The notes beneath the pieces are model-generated. The model worked only from the letters and a program-made list of their open reading frames with translations. It was not told the origin of the DNA and searched no databases. Below are positions 7,412-14,889 of a stretch of DNA of 16,281 nucleotides, piece by piece. Both the position numbers and the translations under genes were made by a program. Each line of letters begins with the position of its first letter. Position 1 is the first letter of the stretch. The stretch comes from Rhodoluna sp. (GTDB lineage: Bacteria > Actinomycetota > Actinomycetes > Actinomycetales > Microbacteriaceae), in contig JAEMTJ010000028.1 in the NCBI GenBank assembly GCA_016462375.1, forward strand, positions 1 to 16,281, read 5' to 3'.

Positions 7412-8800
7412 ATGGAATATCGCATTGAACACGACACCATGGGTGAAGTTAAGGTCCCGGTAAACGCCCTTTACGCCGCTCAAACAGCCCGCGCGGTGGA
7501 GAACTTCCCTATCAGTGGAACTACCCTTGAACGCGCCCACATCGCTGCCCTAGCCCAGATAAAGAAGTCTGCTGCCTTGGCCAACGCTTCCCTTGGAGTT
7601 CTCGATAAGGCAATCGCAGATGCGATTGCCTCCGCAGCTGATGAAGTTATAGCTGGCAAACACGATGGCGAATTCCCAGTAGACATATTCCAGACCGGTT
7701 CTGGAACTTCATCGAATATGAACATGAACGAAGTTCTAGCAACTCTGGCTACAAACAAGCTTGGCTCTAAGGTGCACCCAAACGACCATGTCAATGCCTC
7801 TCAGTCCTCGAACGATGTCTTCCCAACCTCAGTTCACGTTGCTGTGACCTCTGCTCTAATAAACGATCTGCTACCTTCTCTCGATCACCTAGCCAAAGCG
7901 CTAGAGAGTAAATCCAAGGAGTGGGAAAGCGTAGTTAAAGCTGGTAGAACTCACCTGATGGATGCAACACCGGTAACACTGGGGCAAGAGTTTGGTGGCT
8001 ACGCTGCACAAATTCGCTACGGCATCGAAAGAGTGAACTCATCAATTGCTCGAGTTGCTGAGGTCCCACTAGGTGGAACTGCTGTTGGAACTGGAATTAA
8101 TACTCCTAAGGGTTTCCCTCAGGAAGTTATTCGACTGCTAGCTATTGAGACCAAACTTCCTATCACCGAAGCACGCAACCACTTTGAAGCACAGGGTGCA
8201 AGAGATGGTTTGGTTGAAGCATCAGGAGCGCTTAGAACTCTAGTTGTCGGTGTTACCAAGATTGCCAACGATCTTCGTTGGATGGGTTCTGGTCCTAACG
8301 CAGGCCTCGGTGAGATTTCAATTCCAGATCTCCAGCCAGGATCCTCAATCATGCCTGGCAAAGTAAACCCAGTTATTCCGGAAGCGGTAATGATGGTGGT
8401 TGCCAGAGTAATTGGCAATGATGCAACTGTCGCTTGGGCTGGAGCCAGCGGTAACTTCGAACTAAACGTAGCAATCCCGGTTATGGGTAATGCACTTCTA
8501 GAATCAATCAGATTGCTATCTAACTCGCTTCGCCTTCTTGCCGACAAGACAGTTTTAGGGTTAGAAGCAAACGTTGAGAGAGCAAAAGCACTTGCTGAAT
8601 CAAGCCCTGCAATTGTTACTCCGCTTAACAAATACATTGGCTACGAAGCTGCAGCCAAGATTGCAAAGCATGCTGTTGCTAAAGCAATTACAATTCGTGA
8701 GGCAACCATTGAACTTGGTTATGTTGATGGCGAGAAACTAACTCTTGATCAACTTGACAAAGCACTTGATGTGCTTTCGATGACCAAACCTAGTGAGTAA
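7412..8800 (+). CDS. fumC: Class II fumarate hydratase
   Basis: An iron-independent, tetrameric fumarase of 462 residues, converting fumarate to L-malate in the TCA cycle. The three conserved regions of the superfamily are present: [14 protein letters not shown] near 95-108, the catalytic histidine H181 in [11 protein letters not shown], and the mobile loop [11 protein letters not shown] at 310-320 with its catalytic serine. [14 protein letters not shown] near 122-135 distinguishes fumarase from aspartase-like relatives reasonably well. The gene starts 13 bases after the carbonic anhydrase with only a weak SD (TTAGG), consistent with being the last gene of the operon. Its 3' end overlaps the convergent prepilin peptidase by 11 bases. 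Confidence 0.95.
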   Translation: MEYRIEHDTMGEVKVPVNALYAAQTARAVENFPISGTTLERAHIAALAQIKKSAALANASLGVLDKAIADAIASAADEVIAGKHDGEFPVDIFQTGSGTSSNMNMNEVLATLATNKLGSKVHPNDHVNASQSSNDVFPTSVHVAVTSALINDLLPSLDHLAKALESKSKEWESVVKAGRTHLMDATPVTLGQEFGGYAAQIRYGIERVNSSIARVAEVPLGGTAVGTGINTPKGFPQEVIRLLAIETKLPITEARNHFEAQGARDGLVEASGALRTLVVGVTKIANDLRWMGSGPNAGLGEISIPDLQPGSSIMPGKVNPVIPEAVMMVVARVIGNDATVAWAGASGNFELNVAIPVMGNALLESIRLLSNSLRLLADKTVLGLEANVERAKALAESSPAIVTPLNKYIGYEAAAKIAKHAVAKAITIREATIELGYVDGEKLTLDQLDKALDVLSMTKPSE

Positions 8801-9269
8801 ATAGCCAACTGGCATTCGCTCCGATAAAGCTCAGCAAAAGGTAAGGACCAAGAGGAATACTTGAGCCGATCTTTGCTTTACTCAGCACAATCAAAATCAA
8901 GACAACAGCAAAAGCTAATACAAATGCTACCCCGATGGCAATTACTGGTAACCATGGATTGAAATAACCTAGGGTCATTGCAATCGCTGTCGCAAGTTTT
9001 ACATCCCCCATGCCCAGAGCGTTTAAGTAATTCGCGGCTAACCCTAAAACTCCAACTGTTAGTGCAATTAGAACTGCATATAGTTGGCGTGCCCAGTCTG
9101 CTGAGATTATCGTGGCTATGAGCTGTGCTAAGAGAGCAACGGGGAACGCAGGTAACACCAACCTGTTTGGAAGTCGATGCTCTCTTAGATCAATCACAGT
9201 CAATGGCCAAGCCACGGCTAGCAAATACAGAGCGGGTATTAGCGCTATTAGTTCAGACAGACTGGGCAC
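8790..9269 (-). CDS. A24-family prepilin peptidase (short form)
   Basis: A 159-residue polytopic membrane protease of the type IV prepilin peptidase family. The two catalytic aspartates are D27 in DLREHRLPN and D89 in GMGD. About five hydrophobic segments span the protein. The N-terminal cysteine-containing methylase domain of full-length PilD is absent, so it resembles TadV/CpaA-type peptidases used for Flp pili. No pilin or secretion gene is visible in the window. The GTG start has no SD, and a TATCTT box lies six bases upstream. It could instead process competence-type pseudopilins. Confidence 0.88.
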   Translation of the reverse strand: MPSLSELIALIPALYLLAVAWPLTVIDLREHRLPNRLVLPAFPVALLAQLIATIISADWARQLYAVLIALTVGVLGLAANYLNALGMGDVKLATAIAMTLGYFNPWLPVIAIGVAFVLAFAVVLILIVLSKAKIGSSIPLGPYLLLSFIGANASWLFTH

Positions 9270-9281
9270 TAACCCAAGATA
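9270..9281 (-). promoter_or_regulatory. Leaderless-type promoter of the prepilin peptidase gene
   Basis: TATCTT at 9281-9276 on the minus strand, a six-base spacer, then GTG. It lies in the 50-base gap after the phoH stop, so the peptidase can be transcribed on its own. Confidence 0.45.
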
Positions 9282-9319
9282 GTTAAATCTCTATTTCTGT
9301 GCTGGAGTTTTACACAGCC

Positions 9320-10672
9320 CTAGCGATCGAGCAGGCTGGTAACCATATCTGCAATCGGTGAGCGTTCGCTTCTAGTTAGCGTCAGGTGAGCAAACAGTGA
9401 TTGGCCCTTTAGAGCTTCGATAACTGAGGCAACACCGTCGTGTCTACCAACTCGTAAGTTATCTCTTTGCGCAACATCGTGAGTGAGGATAACTCTTGAG
9501 TTCTGACCAATTCGAGAGAGCACTGTTAGCAAAACGTTTCGTTCAAGGGACTGAGCTTCATCAACGATCACGAAGGTGTCGTGCAGGGATCTTCCTCTGA
9601 TGTGAGTCAGAGGTAGGACTTCTAGTATCCCTCGGTCAGTTACGTGCTCTAAGACTTCTTTGGACACCAATGGTCCAAGGGTGTCAAAAACAGCTTGAGC
9701 CCAAGGGTTCATCTTCTCGGCTTCAGAACCAGGAAGATAACCAAGCTCTTGACCACCAACAGCGTAGAGCGGTCTAAAGACCATGATCTTCTTGTGTGCT
9801 CGGCGCTCAAGCACAGCCTCTAAACCAGCACATAGTGCAAGAGCTGATTTACCAGTTCCTGCTCGTCCACCAAGAGACACAATTCCGATTTCTGGATCTA
9901 GCAATACATCGATGGCAAGTCTCTGCTCAGCAGATCTACCGTGCACACCGAAGACATCTCGGTCTCCCCTGACTAGCTTTACTCTCTTGTCTGCAGTGAC
10001 ACGACCCAGTGCATGTCCTCTTTCGCTGGTGATAACTAGACCACAGTTCACCGGTAGGTCTTTTACTTCTGGATGCTCATAGGTTTCTGAGTCGTAGAGA
10101 TCACTCATCTGATCTGCACTCATCGCTATTTCGTGAATACCGGTGTATCCAGAGTCAACTGCCATCTCTGCGCGGTACTCATCTGCCATAAGCCCAAGTG
10201 CAGAAGCCTTCACACGCAGCGGTAGGTCTTTAGAAACCACAGTGACATCAAAACCTTCATTAGCGAGGTTTGCTGCCACTGCCAGAATTCTAGAATCGTT
10301 ATCCCCTAACTGGAACCCAACAGGAAGAACATTTGGGTTAATGTGATTCAGTTCAACACGAAGTGTTCCGCCATCACCTATCTCAACTGGAAAATCTAAT
10401 CTGTGGTGCTTCATGCGAAGGTCATCCAGGTGACGAAGTGCCTGTCTTGCGAAATAGCCAATTTCTGGATCGTTACGCTTTTTCTCAAGTTCGTTGATGA
10501 CGATGATTGGCAGCACGATTTCGTGCTCGGCAAATTTGAATATAGCTCTAGGGTCGGCTAGCAGAACCGAGGTATCGATGACGAAGGTCTTTATCTTCGT
10601 CTCTTGCTTTTTGGGGGTTGCCTTAGCAGTTGTCTTGATGGTTTTGGTTGGATTACTGCTTTTAGTTGGCAT
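9320..10672 (-). CDS. phoH2: PIN domain-PhoH ATPase fusion (PhoH2 type)
   Basis: A 450-residue fusion of a PIN-like RNase and a PhoH P-loop ATPase, a family reported to unwind and cut RNA in actinobacteria. After a Lys/Thr-rich tail of about 28 residues, the PIN domain has the acidic residues D33 (VIDTSVLL), E61 (VINELEKK), D124/D126 (LGDNDSRI) and D149. The ATPase domain has Walker [10 protein letters not shown] at 268-276 and Walker B FVIVDEAQ at 367-374. A strong SD (AGGAG) precedes the ATG. There is no antitoxin-like gene upstream, so it is a housekeeping member and not a VapBC pair. A TAATCT at 10708-10703 could be its -10, giving a leader of about 25 bases. Confidence 0.95.
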   Translation of the reverse strand: MPTKSSNPTKTIKTTAKATPKKQETKIKTFVIDTSVLLADPRAIFKFAEHEIVLPIIVINELEKKRNDPEIGYFARQALRHLDDLRMKHHRLDFPVEIGDGGTLRVELNHINPNVLPVGFQLGDNDSRILAVAANLANEGFDVTVVSKDLPLRVKASALGLMADEYRAEMAVDSGYTGIHEIAMSADQMSDLYDSETYEHPEVKDLPVNCGLVITSERGHALGRVTADKRVKLVRGDRDVFGVHGRSAEQRLAIDVLLDPEIGIVSLGGRAGTGKSALALCAGLEAVLERRAHKKIMVFRPLYAVGGQELGYLPGSEAEKMNPWAQAVFDTLGPLVSKEVLEHVTDRGILEVLPLTHIRGRSLHDTFVIVDEAQSLERNVLLTVLSRIGQNSRVILTHDVAQRDNLRVGRHDGVASVIEALKGQSLFAHLTLTRSERSPIADMVTSLLDR

Positions 10673-10737
10673 TAACTCTCCTGCATGATTCTGTTTGATT
10701 AGAGATTACGCCTAAGCAATTAAAGAAAGCACATCAA

Positions 10738-10757
10738 CACGCCCGAGTCAGGGTGTG
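10738..10757 (-). terminator. Weak hairpin between uppS and phoH
   Basis: CACGCCC and GGGTGTG flank a six-base loop. Read on the minus strand downstream of uppS the stem has one A-C mismatch and is followed by a broken T-rich stretch (TTGATGTGCTTTCTTT). It may slow or partly end uppS transcription before phoH; it is too poor for a confident intrinsic terminator. Confidence 0.3.
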
Positions 10758-10773
10758 GTAATCAAAAATTTAC

Positions 10774-11535
10774 TTAAGCACCGAATCTGCGGTTACGTTT
10801 ACCAAAAGCACGCAGCGCTCTGAGAAAATCTACCCGCCTAAAATCAGGCCAGAGGGCTTCCTCGAAGTAGAGCTCGCTGTTGCTGCTCTGCCATAGTAAG
10901 AAGCCGCTCAGGCGCTGTTCTCCTGATGTTCTGATAATCAAATCAGGGTCAGGTTGGCCACCGGTGTATAGGTGCTCGGTGATTAGTTCTGGAGTTAGCA
11001 GTTCAACTAAATCTTCAGTGCTTGCCCCTGATTTAGCATGTGTCTTTACGATCTGTTTCATAGCCTCAGCGATTTCGTTACGCCCTCCGTAGGCAACGGC
11101 TAGGTTCACATGCAGTCCGTGGATGTTCTTGGTTGCCTTTTCAGCTTTCTCAACTCGCTCACGCAATTCTGTTGGCAGAGACTCCCTGGAACCCACCAAT
11201 TGAACTCTCCACAATTGAGCTTCAGCTAACTCTGCTGCCACATCGCCAATGATTCTCAAAAGGTCTTCTAGTTCATCTTCAGTGCGCTTGGTGAGGTTCT
11301 CAATCGAGAGCATATACAAAGTCACAACTGGTATACCTAGGTCATCGCACCAGCCTAGAAACTCATGGATCTTCTTGCCACCTGCGGTATGACCCACTTT
11401 TGCTTTAGCTGAAAAGTTTCGTTCAGCCCAACGTCGATTGCCATCGAGCATCACAGCGACGTGCTTAGGCAAAGCGTCTTTGGTGAGGCCACCCAGAATG
11501 CCACGCTCATAGAGGCGATAAATTAACTTACGCAC
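10774..11535 (-). CDS. uppS: Isoprenyl diphosphate synthase (cis-prenyltransferase, UppS family)
   Basis: A 253-residue cis-prenyltransferase that extends an allylic diphosphate with IPP to make polyprenyl or Z-farnesyl diphosphate for cell-wall lipid carriers. Motif I HVAVMLDGNRRWA carries the catalytic D31. The usual STEN motif reads SIEN at 77-80. RTSGEQRLSGFLLWQ begins at 202, and the metal-binding E221 lies in SELYF. By position it corresponds to the M. tuberculosis Rv1086 locus, which makes a short C15 product, so chain length here is open. The GTG start has a TAACCT box six bases upstream; the AAGGGG just before it is too close to act as an SD. IspH in this window supplies its substrate. 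Confidence 0.94.
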   Translation of the reverse strand: MRKLIYRLYERGILGGLTKDALPKHVAVMLDGNRRWAERNFSAKAKVGHTAGGKKIHEFLGWCDDLGIPVVTLYMLSIENLTKRTEDELEDLLRIIGDVAAELAEAQLWRVQLVGSRESLPTELRERVEKAEKATKNIHGLHVNLAVAYGGRNEIAEAMKQIVKTHAKSGASTEDLVELLTPELITEHLYTGGQPDPDLIIRTSGEQRLSGFLLWQSSNSELYFEEALWPDFRRVDFLRALRAFGKRNRRFGA

Positions 11536-11547
11536 CCCTTAAGGTTA
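11536..11547 (-). promoter_or_regulatory. Leaderless-type promoter of uppS
   Basis: TAACCT at 11547-11542 on the minus strand, six bases, then GTG. The divergent membrane-protein gene begins 53 bases away with the same layout. Confidence 0.5.
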
Positions 11548-11576
11548 CCTGCTGATAAGTGCTCAGAAATACTGGT

Positions 11577-11588
11577 TAGGGTTTAGTA
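11577..11588 (+). promoter_or_regulatory. Leaderless-type promoter of the hemolysin III-like gene
   Basis: TAGGGT at 11577-11582, a six-base spacer, then ATG at 11589. The AGGG within the hexamer could also serve as a weak SD, so the leaderless reading is less certain here. Confidence 0.4.
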
Positions 11589-12314
11589 ATGGAGAACAAC
11601 CAGCAAGATAGCCCCGACCCTCTTTACCTCCCACTGTCAGAGACCATCCCCGCTGATGCCTTAGAGAAGAAGCCTTCTTGGCGAGGTTGGATTCACACCG
11701 GCGTCCTACCTATCGTTATTGCCGGTGGCATCATCCTGATTGTGTTAGCTCACGGAACTATCTCTAAACTGTCTGCCAGCATATTCTTTGGTAGTTCATT
11801 TCTGCTCTTTGGAAACAGTGCTTTGTATCACCGGTTCAACTGGAAACCAAAGATGAAGGTAACTCTCAAAAGAATTGATCACGCCAACATCTTTTTACTT
11901 ATTGCCGGCAGTTACACACCAATGGCAATGCTGGCTCTGCCAGCAGATAAAGGAATTGTGCTCCTAGTCGCAGTTTGGATTGGGGCAATCCTTGGCATCA
12001 GTTTTAGGATCTTCTGGATCAACGCACCTAGGTGGTTATATGTGCCTTTGTATGTTTTATTGAGTTGGGCTGCGATGTTTTATGTCGCAGACTTCTTTGC
12101 ATTCAATCCAGCGGCAATGTCATTGATTCTGATCGGTGGTATTTGTTACACCATCGGTGCTGTTGTCTATGGTATGAAAAGACCAAACCCAATCCCAGGT
12201 CATTTTGGTTTTCATGAAATATTTCATTCACTAACAGTGATTGCTTTTATCTGCCACTGGGTAGCAGTATTACAAGTTTCAATGACCCCACTTTTGGGCT
12301 CCTTAGGAAACTAG
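11589..12314 (+). CDS. Hemolysin III/PAQR-family membrane protein
   Basis: A 241-residue seven-helix membrane protein with helices at about residues 36-55, 63-79, 99-117, 122-140, 149-167, 176-194 and 214-234. The conserved metal-site pattern of the PAQR superfamily is present: H81 in SALYHR, D97/H98 in RIDHANIF, and H209 plus H213 in GFHEIFHS. These proteins resemble ceramidase-like zinc hydrolases; the hemolysin name comes from one early Bacillus member and is poor evidence of toxicity. The first 30 residues are polar and cytoplasmic. It overlaps the convergent small membrane-protein gene by four bases. Confidence 0.9.
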   Translation: MENNQQDSPDPLYLPLSETIPADALEKKPSWRGWIHTGVLPIVIAGGIILIVLAHGTISKLSASIFFGSSFLLFGNSALYHRFNWKPKMKVTLKRIDHANIFLLIAGSYTPMAMLALPADKGIVLLVAVWIGAILGISFRIFWINAPRWLYVPLYVLLSWAAMFYVADFFAFNPAAMSLILIGGICYTIGAVVYGMKRPNPIPGHFGFHEIFHSLTVIAFICHWVAVLQVSMTPLLGSLGN

Positions 12315-12577
12315 CTCTTTTTCTTTTGCTTGGCTAGTTCAGCTGCCTCATCTGCTGCAGCTTCTTCTTCTGTGATCTCCTGTTGGATTTCAGCGCGGTA
12401 GCGCATTCTTCTGATTCTTCTGACCATGTCGTAAATCAAGAACAGGGCTGCAACAGCCAAACCGAAGGTAAAGATCCAGCCGAGGGTGCCAGGGCTAGTT
12501 GAGATTGCGGTTGGCTCAGCAGATTCAGTAGGAACTGGAGTACCAGCAGTTTTGAGAATTAGGGAAAACAGGTTCAT
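12311..12577 (-). CDS. Small single-pass membrane protein of unknown function
   Basis: An 88-residue protein with a short hydrophobic N-terminus, a Pro/Ser/Thr stretch, one membrane segment at about 31-49, a strongly basic stretch (MVRRIRRMRYR, 51-61) and an acidic, alanine-rich helix ending in KQKKKS. The positive patch after the membrane segment puts the C-terminal helix in the cytoplasm, where it may form a coiled coil. By size and place it corresponds to M. tuberculosis Rv1083 (88 residues, next to mca), as I remember that locus. No function is known to me. The ATG start has a TAAGGT box six bases upstream and shares its promoter region with DUF4307. Confidence 0.82.
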   Translation of the reverse strand: MNLFSLILKTAGTPVPTESAEPTAISTSPGTLGWIFTFGLAVAALFLIYDMVRRIRRMRYRAEIQQEITEEEAAADEAAELAKQKKKS

Positions 12578-12581
12578 GAGT

Positions 12582-12589
12582 TAACCTTA
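12582..12589. promoter_or_regulatory. Bidirectional -10 element with leaderless starts on both sides
   Basis: The eight bases TAACCTTA read as TAACCT on the plus strand (12582-12587), seven bases before the ATG of DUF4307, and as TAAGGT on the minus strand (12589-12584), six bases before the ATG of the small membrane protein. Only 17 bases separate the two start codons, so neither gene has room for a conventional leader. Confidence 0.5.
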
Positions 12590-12594
12590 TTCTG

Positions 12595-13011
12595 ATGGAA
12601 GAGTTACCAAATCAAATAGCCGAAAGATACGGCCGTGGCCCTAGCCAGACCGCTCGCAATCGGATTGGCGTGATTATTACTGCGACAGTCTTGGGACTGC
12701 TTTTTGCCATCTGGATGGTCTGGGTAACCATAACTGGATCCAACCAATTAGACCCTAAAACCACCGCCTACGAGCTTCTAGGCTCTGGCCAGGTAAAAGT
12801 GACTTTCACAGTTGTCAAGCCCGCTAATGCGACCGTAATTTGCGCTTTGAAGGCCCTAAAGCAGGATTACGGCATCGTTGGCTATAAAGAAGTGGCCATG
12901 CCAGGGGACGCTTCTGAGAACGGCGCAGCGTTAGAACTAAGCCAGAAGGTGACCTTTAGCACCACCGAACAAGCGGTTACGGGGCTGGTCGATAAGTGCT
13001 GGTTTAACTAG
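12595..13011 (+). CDS. DUF4307 membrane-anchored protein
   Basis: A 138-residue protein with a short cytoplasmic RYGR-containing N-terminus, a membrane segment at about 24-46 and a beta-rich outer domain with cysteines at 83 and 135 that could form a disulfide. The RYGR motif, membrane segment, VTFTVVKPANATVICALKAL-like core and position beside greA match the actinobacterial family DUF4307. Function unknown. It uses the shared leaderless promoter and ends before a strong intrinsic terminator. Confidence 0.85.
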   Translation: MEELPNQIAERYGRGPSQTARNRIGVIITATVLGLLFAIWMVWVTITGSNQLDPKTTAYELLGSGQVKVTFTVVKPANATVICALKALKQDYGIVGYKEVAMPGDASENGAALELSQKVTFSTTEQAVTGLVDKCWFN

Positions 13012-13025
13012 ACTTGTTCTAATGA

Positions 13026-13055
13026 CGCTCGACCTTCGGTCGAGCGCTTTTATTT
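13026..13055 (+). terminator. Intrinsic terminator after DUF4307
   Basis: CGCTCGACC (13026-13034) and GGTCGAGCG (13038-13046) form a perfect nine-pair stem around the loop TTC. CTTTTATTT follows directly. This is the only strong intrinsic terminator seen in the window. Confidence 0.85.
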
Positions 13056-13081
13056 AGGTCTCATAAAACATCTGGAGCATC

Positions 13082-13564
13082 ATGAACAACAACCCAACTT
13101 GGCTCACTCAGGAGGCGCATGACCGCCTCAAGGCTGAACTCGGCAACCTGCTGAACGTCGAGCGCGCTGCCATTGCCAAGAAGATCCAGGAAGCCAGAGA
13201 AGAAGGCGACCTAAAAGAAAACGGTGGTTACCATGCTGCTAAAGACCAGCAGGGCATCATCGAAGCAAGAATTGCTCGTCTAAACCAGATCCTCGCTAAC
13301 TCTGTTGTTGGTGAATCAAAAGAGAACAGCGAGACTGTCTCTCAGGGAATGGTTATCACCATTGAGCTTAACGGTAAGAGCATGGAGTTCTTACTAGGTT
13401 CTGCTGAGATGGCAGAGAATACTGACCTAACTGTTTACTCGCCGGATAGCCCAATGGGTAATGCCATCGTGGGAGCAAAGATTGGTGAATCGGTTTCATA
13501 CACCGCACCTACCGGTAAAGAACTAACAGTCAAGATTGTGGCTGTTAAACACTTCGAAGGTTAG
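13082..13564 (+). CDS. greA: Transcription elongation factor GreA
   Basis: A 160-residue secondary-channel factor that makes RNA polymerase cut backtracked RNA and restart. The N-terminal coiled coil ends in the tip EEGDLKENGGYHAAKDQQG, with the metal-holding acids D43 and E46. The C-terminal FKBP-like domain covers about 85-160. The actinobacterial family usually has ENAEYHAA at the tip; here it reads ENGGYHAA. An SD (TGGAG) lies six bases before the ATG. Only 26 bases separate the terminator from the start, so its own promoter must overlap the terminator tail or transcription must read through. It overlaps the convergent ilvA by four bases. Confidence 0.95.
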   Translation: MNNNPTWLTQEAHDRLKAELGNLLNVERAAIAKKIQEAREEGDLKENGGYHAAKDQQGIIEARIARLNQILANSVVGESKENSETVSQGMVITIELNGKSMEFLLGSAEMAENTDLTVYSPDSPMGNAIVGAKIGESVSYTAPTGKELTVKIVAVKHFEG

Positions 13565-14814
13565 TCGTCCCGAGCTTCCATAATTCTTGGCTTTAGCCCG
13601 GCATTTTTTAGAGCCTTCAGAACTTCAAGGGTATGTTCGTGACCCGAAGTCTCAACTGAAAGATTTAGTTCAACTTCAGAAATCTTCAAACCCAAACCAT
13701 GACGTGTGTGAAGTACTTCAACAACGTTTGCATTTGCCTTTGCAATAACTTCTGCTGTAAGAGCAAGCTGCCCTGGGCGGTCTGGAAGCATTACTGAGAT
13801 TGTCGTGTATCTTTCAGCGGCTGAAAGACCATGTCTAACCAGTCTCTGCAACAACAGCGGATCCATATTTCCACCAGAGAGAATCACAACAGTCTTACCT
13901 TTTAGTTTTAGCTTTCCAGCAATCAGCGCAGCAACGCCAACTGCACCTGCTGGCTCAACGACCTGTTTAGATCGTTCTAGTAAAACAAGGATTGACTTAG
14001 CAATCTCATTCTCAGAAACCGTAACAACTTTGTCTAGATGCTTCTTGATTAATTCGAAGGGAATACGTCCGGGTTTTGAAACAGCAATACCGTCGGCAAT
14101 GGTTGGCGTGGTGTGAACTTCAGTTAGCTTGCCTGTCTTCATTGATGGCACGTAAGGCGCAGCATGTTCTGACTGGACACCATAAACCTTAACTTTTCTA
14201 CCATTGGCTTTTGCAGAAAGCTTTGCCACGACGGCAACACCAGCAGCTAATCCGCCACCACCGATAGCAACAACAATATTGTCAACGTCAGGCATTTCCT
14301 GCATGATTTCTAAACCAACGGTGCCCTGGCCAACAACCACATCAATGTGATCAAAGGGCGGGATAAAAACTGAATTCTTCTTATGGGAAAACTCTTGGGC
14401 AGCTCTTAGGCACTCAGAGAAGGTTGCTCCGACTAGAACTACCTCAGCCCCGTAACCCTTAGTGGCTTGAACCTTAGGCAGCGATGCGCCAATCGGCATA
14501 AAGATGGTTGCCTTGATTCCGAGCTTTGCTGAAGCTAGGGCGACTCCCTGAGCATGGTTACCAGCGCTAGCTGCAACCACTCCACGCTTTCGCTCCTGAG
14601 TGCTCAGCTTAGACATGCGGTTATAGGCACCACGAAGCTTATAGGCACCTGTTCTCTGCAGGTTTTCAGCCTTTAGATAGACCAAACCACCAGTTAGCTC
14701 AGAAAGGTAGAAGCTATCTAAAATTGGAGTTTTCTTAGCGATAGCCAAAACATTGGCCTCAGCATCCTCAAAATCCTTCAGAGTCGGCGTTACCACCGGA
14801 ATCGCATTAGACAA
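13561..14814 (-). CDS. ilvA: Threonine ammonia-lyase with one C-terminal ACT domain
   Basis: A PLP enzyme deaminating threonine to 2-oxobutyrate, the first step to isoleucine. K59 in GAYKLRGAYN is the Schiff-base lysine; the phosphate-binding loop GGGGLAAG is at 185-192 and SGGN at 313-316. An ACT domain runs from about 335 to 412. The 417-residue, single-ACT form differs from E. coli IlvA (514 residues, two ACT-like units) and resembles the intermediate type common in actinobacteria. The start is TTG with GTGAGG five bases upstream. TAAACT at 14846-14841 may be its -10. No other branched-chain amino acid gene is near. Confidence 0.94.
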   Translation of the reverse strand: MSNAIPVVTPTLKDFEDAEANVLAIAKKTPILDSFYLSELTGGLVYLKAENLQRTGAYKLRGAYNRMSKLSTQERKRGVVAASAGNHAQGVALASAKLGIKATIFMPIGASLPKVQATKGYGAEVVLVGATFSECLRAAQEFSHKKNSVFIPPFDHIDVVVGQGTVGLEIMQEMPDVDNIVVAIGGGGLAAGVAVVAKLSAKANGRKVKVYGVQSEHAAPYVPSMKTGKLTEVHTTPTIADGIAVSKPGRIPFELIKKHLDKVVTVSENEIAKSILVLLERSKQVVEPAGAVGVAALIAGKLKLKGKTVVILSGGNMDPLLLQRLVRHGLSAAERYTTISVMLPDRPGQLALTAEVIAKANANVVEVLHTRHGLGLKISEVELNLSVETSGHEHTLEVLKALKNAGLKPRIMEARDD

Positions 14815-14849
14815 ACTAACCTCACTTACTTATTTATTAGAGTTTAGTT

Positions 14850-14871
14850 TGCCTTCGAGGCTCTAAAGGCA
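14850..14871 (-). terminator. Inverted repeat between the unknown operon and ilvA
   Basis: TGCCTT and AAGGCA make a six-pair stem around a ten-base loop in the 75-base gap. No T-run follows on the minus strand (AACTAAAC), so it would be a weak terminator or a pause site upstream of ilvA. Confidence 0.25.
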
Positions 14872-14889
14872 CCAAAAGTTCACTAAAAT

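Noticed and set aside
8119..8637. Long minus-strand open frame of 172 codons.
   Set aside because: Antisense of fumC with no recognisable motif; the plus-strand frame encodes the catalytic loop of fumarase.
9320..10672. PIN domain as the toxin of a VapBC toxin-antitoxin pair.
   Set aside because: The PIN domain is fused to a PhoH ATPase and no small antitoxin gene precedes it; the nearest upstream gene is uppS, 101 bases away.
11589..12314. A hemolysin toxin.
   Set aside because: The PAQR/hemolysin III family is widespread in non-pathogens, the helix pattern is that of an integral enzyme-like membrane protein, and nothing else suggests virulence.
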